A DNA stretch of 23,677 nt from positions 1 through 23,677 of the forward strand of contig JASSUL010000019.1 in the NCBI GenBank assembly GCA_031963005.1. Direction: 5' to 3'. The DNA comes from JASSUD01 sp031963005. GTDB lineage: Bacteria; Pseudomonadota; Gammaproteobacteria; Burkholderiales; Burkholderiaceae. Shown here one piece after another: positions 16,201 through 23,411 of the stretch; within the stretch, counting starts at the first letter, position 1, and each line of letters opens with the position of its first letter. The notes under the pieces are model-generated. The model worked only from the letters and a program-made list of their open reading frames with translations. It did not search any database and was not told where the DNA came from. Position numbers and translations under genes: made by a program.

Positions 16201-16874
16201 GTAAGGAGAAGAATTATCAAAAAGGGATCAGCTTACTGAAAGTTGCTTATTATTTGATACAGCAAGGGTGGGGAAAAGGTGTGGATTTTGATATAGGCTG
16301 GATGCCTAAAAAGACTACGCTTTTACATATAGCTTGTTACATGCAGCCCTTTGATGAAAGTGTGCTATTAGCAGCATTTTTAGTGGAAAAAAATGCTAAT
16401 CTTGTTCTTTCAGAAGATTTTCGTAAAAAAATACCTTTAGATATAGCTAGAGAAGTAAAAAATCAAGAAATGATAAATTTTTTACTTGGACATCGTACAA
16501 AGCTAAATAAGTGGAATCGTTTTTATGCTGCTACTTTTAAAAAATGGACTTCCGGCGTAGGCTTTTTTAAAACGCAAAAAATATTAAATGAAAATCCACT
16601 AGAAAGGCGTGCGCCTGTAGCATCATCTATTATCGATACTCCTATTCTTACTGGTGACTATTCAACTCATAACCTAATAGAAAATACGGCAACACAAAAA
16701 AAAATGGATAAGCTAGTACTTTTGAAGCAAGCTTTTCACTATCTGTATACGTGCTTATTTTCTATATTGACTTTTATTCCTTTATCTTTGTATTGGATTT
16801 TCTATAATTGGATACCCTCTATTGCGGCTTCTTTTAAAGGCGACGCTATGTCTTATAATAGGCACGGGCCATAG
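13233..16874 (+). CDS. Giant F-box-like + ankyrin repeat protein, probable effector
   Basis: A 1213-residue protein. Residues about 48-95 resemble an F-box (KLPIELASLIFTEIFSSFPL, then EIAKIGEEKKWELWEY). From about 200 to 1090 come ankyrin-type helical repeats with canonical signatures such as DGNTPLHVAVEAKNHEMMRF and TLLHAACYAQ. Two 190-residue blocks (from about residue 449) are identical and reflect a perfect DNA duplication. The C-terminus has a hydrophobic stretch (LYTCLFSILTFIPLSLYWIF) that could anchor it in a membrane. Ankyrin arrays bind proteins; ankyrin + F-box proteins of intracellular bacteria and poxviruses recruit host Skp1-cullin ligases, although their F-box is usually C-terminal, whereas here it is at the N-terminus. 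The F-box call is by motif reading only. The gene is intact over 3.6 kb in a neighbourhood of broken genes, which suggests it is under selection. No strong ribosome site is seen. Confidence 0.85.
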   Translation: MSAISSNLPRSTTPIILGDQVPAANTALAQDSAESNTFSLLLEKLGDSVNEIPFIKKLPIELASLIFTEIFSSFPLYKVAEIAKIGEEKKWELWEYAWLYIRKELHCLFPKWLSADKELEAFIRDAREYGGKTYEQIFEGFALFKNLSASLENKLGNYQNAGIINAAPELDIHNCELILRNQLLKSLQENPRKILTILRWFPAQNSTVDLLTEASKYIDFTSLKENPQRTFDCLHLFSESFSQNRISILLIEAVESRNLNLFKGIFEFSLSRAMTQEINQEPPFYKEALKIAAVYEDVDAIRYIVNRLGNNIRLELCEDSLHKIAKNGWLDMVQLFIQKKVKLDALNEHGQTAAEAAVYAISKFYLQSSMRKSNEDHYKKQINLLKIVCCLIQEGKKGEVDFYINWKLKDTNTTLLHALCYAQSLDGLEQLAALLVTQNVNLLHAQDDDGNTPLHVAVEAKNHEMMRFLLNQNAKIDVKNNSHLTVIELANKVGDLQTLEILLQGQPSLLRKTLEQAVKNADLDKVRWLVKIGASLDRSKIEGRTAAEIAVSAISGRWFSSLRRLDRNEEYQRDINLLKIACYLIQQEHEREVHFDISCAPEDTTLLHAACYAQPPDGMLLAAFLVKQNPDLVHSQDMDGNTPLHVAVEAKNHEMMRFLLNQNAKIDVKNNSHLTVIELANKVGDLQTLEILLQGQPSLLRKTLEQAVKNADLDKVRWLVKIGASLDRSKIEGRTAAEIAVSAISGRWFSSLRRLDRNEEYQRDINLLKIACYLIQQEHEREVHFDISCAPEDTTLLHAACYAQPPDGMLLAAFLVKQNPDLVHSQDMDGNTPLYVAVEEKNHKMIKFLLGKGAKADAENGFNSKTAIQLAHDIGDAEALEILEEKLRENFVSVAAYITQKEALKQAIQNRDIAEVKDIFDQIEANACINLCNETFHQVAETGSLEMTKLWVQKGAKLYIKAQGKTAAEAAVCAISGLWFLPSIGARSERKEKNYQKGISLLKVAYYLIQQGWGKGVDFDIGWMPKKTTLLHIACYMQPFDESVLLAAFLVEKNANLVLSEDFRKKIPLDIAREVKNQEMINFLLGHRTKLNKWNRFYAATFKKWTSGVGFFKTQKILNENPLERRAPVASSIIDTPILTGDYSTHNLIENTATQKKMDKLVLLKQAFHYLYTCLFSILTFIPLSLYWIFYNWIPSIAASFKGDAMSYNRHGP
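14577..15733 (+). repeat. Perfect 570-bp in-frame tandem duplication
   Basis: Copy 1 is 14577-15146 and copy 2 is 15147-15716; I compared them line by line and found no difference. Identity continues 17 bases into what follows (to 15733), where the old third unit diverges. The unit is 190 codons, so the ankyrin frame is kept. The absence of any silent difference means the duplication is very recent, or the copies are actively converted. Confidence 0.95.
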
Positions 16875-16923
16875 ATGGTGGCCGACACAGCAGACCATAA
16901 GCACGGTTGATTTAGATATATTC

Positions 16924-16957
16924 TCCCTGGTAATGCTTACAGGGATGGTTTATTTTT
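16924..16957 (+). terminator. Probable terminator of the ankyrin gene
   Basis: TCCCTGGTAA and TTACAGGGA form an imperfect stem with a short TGC loop, followed by TGGTTTATTTTTA. It lies 50 bases after the stop of the ankyrin gene. The next 170 bases (to 17126) show no gene; two imperfect copies of an AGACTATAT...GTCCT sequence lie at about 17078-17128. Confidence 0.5.
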
Positions 16958-17126
16958 AAACTAAAAAAACACATGGCTCGTATCATCTACAAAGCCTCAT
17001 ATTAATTAAAAATGAAAGCATGGAACTTTAGCCAGTCAACTTCGTATTCTGATCCTGTTCATATAAAAAATATAGGCGTGCAGACTATATATATGACGTC
17101 CTATAAAGACTATATTTATACAAAGT

Positions 17127-17151
17127 CCTCCATTAAATTGGGGTCACTTCA
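17127..17151 (-). mobile_element. Solitary IS3-family end
   Basis: On the minus strand the sequence begins TGAAGTGACCCCAATTTAAT, closely like the IS3 left end at 4458 (TGAAGTGGCCCCCAAAAGTT). No transposase is attached. It directly precedes the GTG at 17152, so the next gene probably lost its original 5' end at this junction. Confidence 0.45.
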
Positions 17152-18132
17152 GTGATCCTAGAAATTTGGACGGTTAAATTAGCTAGCAATATATCAAAAG
17201 ATAATGATAAAAACACTACGAAAAAATCTACTTTTAAATATCCGTCTATCAATTTAAAAGGTGGCCATAATAATACCTTGCTTTTAGCAAACCAAAAGGA
17301 ACAATTTTTAAAAAAACAGCCCGGCCAGCCTGAGAAATTTTTTATAGAAATCGCTAACCGAAAAATTCTACATGAACTTGCTTGGCTGGTGGAGCAAAAC
17401 GATTTATCGCTCTCAGGACTTTTAAGCTTGATGAGCCTTGCTCGCCAAGCAGGTCATTTTCTTTCCGATATCGTGGAACGATGTAAAGCTGCCATCCAAG
17501 TTCACACGGGGCGAGTACTTTATGCTTATTTAAGAGCATTGATTACCAAACCTATTGATTACCGCTATCTCTAAGCACAAAAAGAAAAAGAACAAGCTAT
17601 TAGAGAACAGGAAAAGGCAGAAAAAGCGTATCGTGAAAAAACTATAAAAAAAGGTACTAAAAAATTTCAAGGGAGAACCTTTTTATCCACTGAAGGCGCT
17701 CTTTACGGATGTCTTATGTCGTACTGTCGATTATCTGCGTTAGCATCATTTCATAGGGGGCTGATGGGGTGATTTACCCCATCAACGGGCACGTCTTCTA
17801 GCGCGATGCCATCGCCTATAGAAGAAGGAAAAGAACAAAATCTCGCTGTACCAACATGATTAAAGCGACCTTTGGTCGAAAAATTGCGAGACCAATGGCA
17901 TCTCGTCTTTGAAGATCTGCAAGATGCTAGCTATCAAAATGAAGGATTCAAGGCAAGCCAAAAAGCACAACTGGCCGAGTTACTGCAAGCGTATCAAGAA
18001 GCCCGCGAGGCGCTGCAGCCTCCTGCACCTTGGAGAGAAACGTATCTCAATGTGTTATCTACTTCACCAGATAACGTCATCCATTCCACTATTCACCCTA
18101 TAAAAAGTGGTAAAGATTTTTTTATGGGCTAA
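17152..18132 (+). pseudogene. Unknown gene, one frame with three in-frame stops
   Basis: One frame is kept without indels from GTG 17152 to TAA 18132 (326 codons), interrupted by TAA 17572-17574, TGA 17770-17772 and TGA 17857-17859. Segments on both sides of each stop look like protein: FFIEIANRKILHELAWLVEQ and LARQAGHFLSDIVERC before the first, AQKEKEQAIREQEKAEKAYR and KFQGRTFLSTEGALYG after it. After the last stop come LKRPLVEKLRDQWHLVFEDL and AQLAELLQAYQEAREALQPP. The central part is helical, with a basic coiled stretch. The 5' end abuts an IS3 end, so ATG or upstream codons may be lost. I do not recognise the family; a plasmid-borne DNA-associated protein is only a guess. Confidence 0.55.
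17762..17784. other. Short perfect hairpin
   Basis: TGATGGGGT and ACCCCATCA pair perfectly over 9 bp around a GATTT loop. No T-run follows, so it is not a standard terminator. It covers the second in-frame stop of the gene at 17152-18132 and may be a trace of an insertion. Confidence 0.4.
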
Positions 18133-18345
18133 TCATTTCTCTACAGTGATTAAATAGGTATCCGGCCTTATATAAAAATAAGATACAAAAAATAATCCGC
18201 CTTTTAATGGATTCCTAATGAATTAAGGCTTTAACCTTAGTCAATTATATAAATAACGCCAGAGATAAAAAATTTCTATTCTTCAAATTCGGTGGATTGC
18301 CCTACTAAATCATGATTACTACATTTTATTAAATCTCTCTATATA

Positions 18346-18435
18346 TACCCACCTCGAAAAATAAGTACTTTTCTGTATTTATTTAATACGGTTTTTTGTC
18401 TATATAAAATATTTACTTATTTTTCGAGGTGGGTA
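18346..18435 (+). promoter_or_regulatory. Perfect 22-bp inverted repeat covering the ribosome site and start codon
   Basis: The left arm (18346-18367) begins TACCCACCTCG and the right arm (18414-18435) ends CGAGGTGGGTA; all 22 positions are complementary. The 46-base spacer is AT-rich and contains TATAAAAT near 18401-18408, a possible -10 box. The right arm contains the GAGG ribosome site and its last base is the A of ATG 18435. If both arms are transcribed, the hairpin would hide the ribosome site. If the promoter is in the spacer, the arms would instead be a protein-binding or recombination site. The 18133-18345 stretch upstream has no gene. Confidence 0.75.
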
Positions 18436-19298
18436 TGTTTCAGGCAATATCGAATATGGCTTTATCATTTTTTCAAGCGCCACAACAGCCACAACCGACT
18501 ATTCATCCTATTGGAAAGCCAGCAATCATTGATTTATTTAAACCGCTTTCTCAAAAAAATGAAAACACACTTCGATATTATCTGTTAAGCCAAGAAGGGA
18601 GAAGAGTACTAGAACAAGACCCTGCAGCGGAGAAATTTATTCTAGAAGTGCTCTACCGAGAAATTGAGGGAGAGAAAGTCAGTAAAGCAACAGAAATCAT
18701 TTTATCTGGAAGTGCTCATAATCCTAATATCACCTTGCAAGATTTACGAGATATGGAGCTGGATAATTTTCATACATCTATTACTCGTGATGGCTCAAAT
18801 TGTCAATTATCATTTACATTTCCTAGTGGAAGGCAATTCATTAATCCTGTTTCTAAGTATAAAGATACATGGATCAATATGACAAAAGACATAGAATTTA
18901 GAGCAAAGGATGATCTGCTACCGATAGTGCTTGATAGAGAAGTAGATCCATGTACTCCTCTACCTAAAGAGCTAGGGCTTTTCTTTCGAGAGCATCTCCA
19001 TATCCTTCTCCAAAAAAAACAACCAGATTTGATGAGTTGGGTTCTTTTAACATGCCCTATACTATTTCTTTCAGAGCTTGCGAGAGTAAAATTTATTAAT
19101 AAACAGCAATATTCTGAAATCGTAGATCTGAGATATATGGAAAGTGGAGAAGAGTGTACTATGATGTTTATGTGTTCAAATGCGCGATATAGAGATATAT
19201 CTATTCTAAAGAAATATAATTATTATTTCCGAAGTTTAGAAGATATAAAATTTCCTTCAAAAGGAATTTTTTTCGTTTTGGGTAATTTATTTGCGTAA
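18435..19298 (+). CDS. Unknown 287-residue protein
   Basis: ATG 18435 is preferred over GTG 18429 because GAGG ends 5 bases before it. The product starts MFQAISNMALSFFQAPQQPQ, with a mildly hydrophobic N-terminus and a Pro/Gln-rich linker. A helical region follows (NENTLRYYLLSQEGRRVLEQ, then KATEIILSGSAHNPNITLQD), and then a mixed region (DNFHTSITRDGSNCQLSFTF). Near residue 200 is a hydrophobic stretch, SWVLLTCPILFLSELARV. No catalytic motif or known domain is recognised. A decayed copy lies at 7000-7295, each copy followed by the same terminator and capsid fragment, so the block was duplicated as a unit. Start-region control by the overlapping inverted repeat is likely. It is intact, unlike its copy and most neighbours. 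Confidence 0.7.
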   Translation: MFQAISNMALSFFQAPQQPQPTIHPIGKPAIIDLFKPLSQKNENTLRYYLLSQEGRRVLEQDPAAEKFILEVLYREIEGEKVSKATEIILSGSAHNPNITLQDLRDMELDNFHTSITRDGSNCQLSFTFPSGRQFINPVSKYKDTWINMTKDIEFRAKDDLLPIVLDREVDPCTPLPKELGLFFREHLHILLQKKQPDLMSWVLLTCPILFLSELARVKFINKQQYSEIVDLRYMESGEECTMMFMCSNARYRDISILKKYNYYFRSLEDIKFPSKGIFFVLGNLFA

Positions 19299-19486
19299 GA
19301 ATCTATATAAAGCGTAATAGATGCCGATAGCTGTGATGAAGATTATTTTTATGCAAAATATACCAGCAATAATGAGCTACGAGTATGAATCGATGGATAC
19401 ATAGAGATCATTCACTTTAATCTTCAATACCTAATTTATAAAAAATAAAAATAAATATAAAAAAATACCACCGTAATATGTATTAA

Positions 19487-19527
19487 GAGCACACTCTATT
19501 TTATTAAAGCAGGGTGTGCTCCTTTTT
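19487..19527 (+). terminator. Rho-independent terminator (module copy 2)
   Basis: GAGCACAC / GTGTGCTC form a perfect 8-bp stem with a 19-base loop, followed by CTTTTT. It matches the terminator at 7364-7406. The 19299-19486 gap before it is AT-rich and has no gene. It separates the unknown gene from the capsid fragment. Confidence 0.75.
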
Positions 19528-19598
19528 CCTTTACTGAGACCACGTTCTCAGCACATTAGGGAGGCACCGTTTATAGGTTGTGCTTTTTTCTCTTCACT

Positions 19599-20207
19599 AT
19601 GCCTATTACCCATGACGATTTACGCAAACTGACTAAAGTCTCGCTCGATGACTATCTACGCAATATCCCGATTGATAAAATCGGCGTAGAGCGGCCTTTG
19701 CTCAAACGCTGTTTAGCCAAGCGTAAACTGTTTTTTGGGGCACAGCAACATATTGTCGAGAACGTGCATAAAGATTATGGCAGCCACTTTACCTGGGCCT
19801 ATGGCGAAACTCCGGTGGAATTTAATAAGCGCCATACCACCGAACAAGTGCAGTTTCCCTGGCGGCGTGCGGTCGATGGCTTGTATTTAGACTATGACAG
19901 CTTATTTGGCGCAGGGATCGATGTACGAGAAGGCGCACGCGGAGAATATCGACTGGCTCAGAATGAGAAAGTGCAATTGCTGAATCTGCTCGATGAGCAA
20001 ATGGAAAGCCTCAAACATGATGTGGTGCGCTATTGCGCAACGGGCAATCACCGCAATTGGACTTTGGAAAAGGATGCAGGGTTTTTACTGACCGGGTTGA
20101 ACTTTCAGGGAGATCGGATGGCGAAGGCACTCTGGATATATAGCAAAGTATTTGGTATCGAGAACTGCACGTATTGCGGCTTGGTCACGGTATACCTTGC
20201 CGTTTGA
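19599..20207 (+). pseudogene. Phage major capsid-like protein, C-terminally truncated
   Basis: ATG 19599 begins MPITHDDLRKLTKVSLDDYL. Recognisable capsid-like features are IGVERPLLKRCLAKRKLFFG, the segment QVQFPWRRAVDGLYLDYDSL, and the helix NEKVQLLNLLDEQMESLKHD. The pattern resembles HK97-fold major capsid proteins of tailed phages (Arg-Pro-Tyr/Trp-Arg and a long helix about residue 130). Homology seems to end near 20140, where another phage gene fragment begins in a different frame. Full-length capsids of this type are expected to be over 300 residues; about 180 remain. A shorter copy lies at 7477-7612. No ribosome site is visible before the ATG. Confidence 0.5.
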
Positions 20208-20616
20208 AGTGTCCGCAATGGCAGAAATGGCAGACATTCTATATTTCCATCAGGGAGACACGATCTGGCAATTTTCAGAGGAAGCACATGCCGACAATGG
20301 CGCCCCATTTGAAGTGAAGATAGAAACCCCGTAGTTGGATTTGAAAGCTCCAGGACAGTTAAAGCGTCTAGTTGGGGCCGAGATTATTGCACAAGGTATC
20401 TGTGCCTTCTCCGTAGCCTTTGATGAGCAGTATTCCCAATGCCATCACGCCGGTACTACGTGTGTTTCCACGCACGCGCAGTACCGGACGATTATCACTG
20501 AGTTGTACAGGCCGCGCCTTTGCGTTGCGATTTCAGAACCGAGATGGCCAACCTTTTAGGCTGGATGCTGTGACATTATTTTATGAACTATATAGGAATA
20601 TAAAAGCATGTTTCTG
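20143..20616 (+). pseudogene. Phage tail protein, C-terminal fragment
   Basis: In one frame from about 20155 the sequence reads ARIAAWSRYTLPFEVSAMAE, then DILYFHQGDTIWQFSEEAHA, then NGAPFEVKIETP. A TAG at 20332-20334 follows, in a position where relatives would have Trp, and then LDLKAPGQLKRLVGAEIIAQ. After a frameshift near 20430 the last part is GRLSLSCTGRAFALRFQNRD and GQPFRLDAVTLFYEL. The pattern W-x-RY, a short aromatic strand, PW-LD-KAPG-LK and a final GRA-x-A-x-R-x-x-N-x-x-GQPF-L is what I know from C-termini of podophage-type tail stabilisation/accessory proteins. It is directly fused to the capsid fragment, so several kilobases of the original phage are gone. Confidence 0.5.
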
Positions 20617-20656
20617 AAAACATGAAAAGTATATTTATCTTTCATAGTGATCACTA

Positions 20657-22149
20657 CTAAATATCGATCTTAATCTTTTTATTAGCTTGATTTTCAATAC
20701 CTTCAAAAGAAGATTTTTTATCATCTAAACCACAAAACTGTAAATCTATTTTTTTTATTGATGAAGATGCTAATATTTCTTTAAAATCATCAGGTTTTAT
20801 TGAAAATAATGGCTCTAATTTTATTTTTAATTGATGCTCACTTTTTCCTGGAGAATTTAATGCCGCCATAAAATCGTAAATATTTACAGAAGCGGAATTT
20901 AATATGCTTATCAAGCGATCAATATCATATTCTGAAGATTGTAAAAATTCAATTACATCGTCAGCAAGCCTATTGCCACATAATTCATTAAGATTTAAAT
21001 GTACCTCTTGGACTTTTGTTTCGGTTAAATTTTTAAAAATATCGATTGCACCAATTTTGCTAATATCATTTCCTTGCAATGATAATTTTTCTAATTCGCT
21101 AGATAAGTTTTTAGTCAAATCCGATGCGCCTTTGTCGCCAAGTTGAGCAGAATCTATTGATAAAAATTTGATGTCTATATTTTTTAAATATTTGGATAAA
21201 ATTTTTATTTTTTCCGCATCAATTTTATTCTTATAAAAACTCAAAGTGCCAATTTTTTTACCTAACAATGCTTGCATCAACGGCTCAATATGTTCTGTGC
21301 TAAGCGAGTTTATACTAAATTCCAATTTTGGAATATAATTTAATCCTTTATTATTCTTTAATAAGAATAAAAGTTTCTCCATAAAGTCTTTTTTATAGTC
21401 TATCTCTTCATTATTTTTCTCTATATTTTCTGAGTATAATGGCTGTGAAATAATTTCATCATATTACTATTAAATATAATGACTCTATATTTGTTTTTTC
21501 TAACAAAATATTAAAAATAATATTAAATATTTTGTATTGCTCGTCAGGCTCCAAGTATCTGAGGTTAGATGTATTTTCTATGATGTCAAATTTTATATGC
21601 TGTAAATTTTTACAAATTATTTTCATTAAAAAATGAATTGCTTCATCTGTATAATTGCTTTTTCTTGCAATTATATGAATTTTTTCATTGCACCAATGCA
21701 TTTGCTCATCACTGCTTTGAGATGCTATAAGGTTACTATTTTCTAATAATTCATTTATAAATACTTTATCTTCATTCAATGCCGAACTTATATCCTCAAT
21801 CTCTAGCAATTTGTTAACTCTATTATTGAAATCGTGATTAACTTCCATAAGTGCGACTAATTGCAGTGCAGATTCTATGGATAAATATGGATTTGCAATG
21901 TAATTGAAAATAATATCCAGCAATTCAGTTGGTAATTTAGACTTAGAATTTTCTATTTTGTTATTTAAAGTAATACCTTTTTTTCCGTGGTGTGGTTTGT
22001 TAATGGAATATTAAAATGCTTGGTAGAAATTTTATTATCTATGGAAGACCTGTATAAAGGCTGCATTATTGTATCTCGCACCACTGCTTGAAGAGGTCTT
22101 TTTAGAAAAAATTTTCTGAAGTTATACCAACTTTTCCTATGCGATCCAT
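20657..22149 (-). pseudogene. F-box + leucine-rich repeat protein, three frameshifts
   Basis: ATG 22149 has a good ribosome site (AAGGA, 6-7 bases away) and starts MDRIGKVGITSENFF. A T7-to-T6 loss shifts the frame; the continuation is LKRPLQAVVRDTIMQPLYRS. An A8-to-A7 loss near 21980 shifts again, then comes GITLNNKIENSKSK. Next is an F-box-like motif, LPTELLDIIFNYIANPYLSI, then ESALQLVALMEVNHDFNNRV. A helical region ends at 21459 (IESLYLIVI), where a single-base change shifts to DEIISQPLYSENIEK and the open frame from 21382. That part has ribonuclease-inhibitor-type LRRs (LSFYKNKIDAEKIKILSKYL, LEKLSLQGNDISKIGAIDIF, VQEVHLNLNELCGNRLADDV). F-box + LRR is the layout of eukaryotic FBXL/Skp2 adaptors. 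Undamaged, it would be about 490 residues. Confidence 0.7.
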
Positions 22150-22185
22150 AATGATTCCTTATTTTATAAAAATATAATCTAATAA

Positions 22186-22370
22186 TTAAATATTAAACTC
22201 TTTAAAATAGTAATGCTCCATGCAGCTACGCTTTTTAATAGATTCTTTCGCATTAAATAAGTATTTTACGAGCCTAGCACCGTTATTTAATTGAGTAGCC
22301 TGTAAAGCGACATACGGAGAGTTTGATGTCGAGGATGTATATCGATTAGCGCAATAAGGACATGTCACTG
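22186..22370 (-). pseudogene. C-terminal fragment with a CxxC motif, unknown
   Basis: The minus-strand frame ending at TAA 22186 gives, over its last 60 codons, VTCPYCANRYTSSTSNSPYV, then ALQATQLNNGARLVKYLFNA, then KESIKKRSCMEHYYFKEFNI. The CPYC pair could bind zinc with another Cys/His. Sequence before this (above 22370) looks like shadow of a plus-strand frame, so the junction with phage-like DNA is near 22370. It ends 37 bases before the start of the F-box/LRR gene on the same strand. Confidence 0.35.
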
Positions 22371-22375
22371 TTGGT

Positions 22376-22633
22376 ATGCTGGAAAACGAGGGAAACGTGC
22401 AATTAACGATCGCTTTTGAATTTATTGCGTATCCGCGCTGGACCGCTGTCAATATCTTTGCACTTGCTTGGCATGGCCTTAAAGAGGCATTAAGCGCATT
22501 TGGTGCCGCCTTCAAAGCCTGGCGCAAAGGAACTGGCGCACAAAATTCAGGCCTTTTGCCGGCCATCGATGGCACGCCTGTTACGGCGTTACGGGTTTAC
22601 TCCTACCTATCAAACTATGCATGCGCATTATAA
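22376..22633 (+). CDS. Hypothetical fragment, possibly phage-derived
   Basis: The 85-codon frame reads MLENEGNVQLTIAFEFIAYP, then RWTAVNIFALAWHGLKEALS and AFGAAFKAWRKGTGAQ. The composition (Ala, Trp, fewer Lys/Asn) and the GC-richer DNA match the phage pieces around it rather than the effector genes. No domain is recognised, and no ribosome site precedes the ATG. It may have frameshifted near 22550, since the last 25 residues do not look like a continuation. The 22634-22755 stretch after it has broken frames such as EDALEQLATQAALEYGGPYL, ended by TGA 22729-22731. Confidence 0.3.
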   Translation: MLENEGNVQLTIAFEFIAYPRWTAVNIFALAWHGLKEALSAFGAAFKAWRKGTGAQNSGLLPAIDGTPVTALRVYSYLSNYACAL

Positions 22634-22755
22634 GGAGAAAAGTAAGCATTTAAGAGAAGTCTGAAGATGCATTAGAGCAGTTGGCTACACAGGCAGCACT
22701 AGAATACGGCGGCCCGTATCTTCTCGCTTGACCAATGCAGCGCAGCGGACGCCTA

Positions 22756-23374
22756 ATGCCCCATAAAGGCGGCGGCGCAGGCGCTGCTTATCAAATTGAA
22801 GCCGAACGCCAACGTATGGTTAAAGAAGCTATTTCTAAAATTAATGACGTCTTCGGCGAAGAACAGCACACCGGCCGCTAAGCCATCTACGATGAGCAAA
22901 AAAAGCCGTGACGGATTTAAATACCCAGGAAGTCCATCGGCAATTTGATCAAGCGTCTCGTACCAATCGTTTTGGGCTAGCGCGGGCGGGTTTAATGGGC
23001 GGCTCTGCAGATATCGATAGTCAATCCGAACTTATCCGCCGCAATAATAAAGGATTGCAACGCTCCGCCGGTTTAGGCGAAGGCGCGGGAGCAGATTTGC
23101 GCAATGCCGATGAACGCACACGCCAAAATCTCACCTCGATGGCCAAGACCGTCATGGATACGGGCCAAGTAGCTCAACTCGCTTTATCGGGGATAGAAAG
23201 CAATGCAAAGAATGCGGCAGCACAACGCGCTGGCGCCACGATTGGCGATCTGTTTAGTAATCTGGCTTGGGCTTATATGGCGATGCAATCGAGTGGGATG
23301 CGAGGCGGGCAGAGTGATGGCTCTTCACCTGAGACCGGTCCTGCTTCTCCGCGCTCACTCTATGCAGGGTGCTG
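22756..23374 (+). pseudogene. Phage internal virion/ejection-like protein, broken
   Basis: From ATG 22756 one frame reads MPHKGGGAGAAYQIEAERQR, then MVKEAISKINDVFGEEQHTG, a TAA near 22879, and AIYDEQKK. A one-base gain in an A-run (7 A, about 22898-22904) shifts to VTDLNTQEVHRQFDQASRTN. The rest is helical and Ala/Gly/Gln-rich (RFGLARAGLMGGSADIDSQS, RAGATIGDLFSNLAWAYMAM), ending SPRSLYAGC. This type of Ala/Gln-rich helical protein with an N-terminal Gly-rich segment is found among internal virion and DNA-ejection proteins of podophages; I rank that identification as tentative. It is not adjacent to the other phage pieces, so the prophage has been scattered. Confidence 0.45.
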
Positions 23375-23411
23375 AAAATGAAGTGGGTAGGGCATTTTTA
23401 GAGAATGGGGC

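Noticed and set aside
22371..22575. N-terminal part of the minus-strand frame 22186-22575
   Set aside because: Composition fits the antisense of the plus-strand phage-like frame; only the part below 22370 looks like protein.
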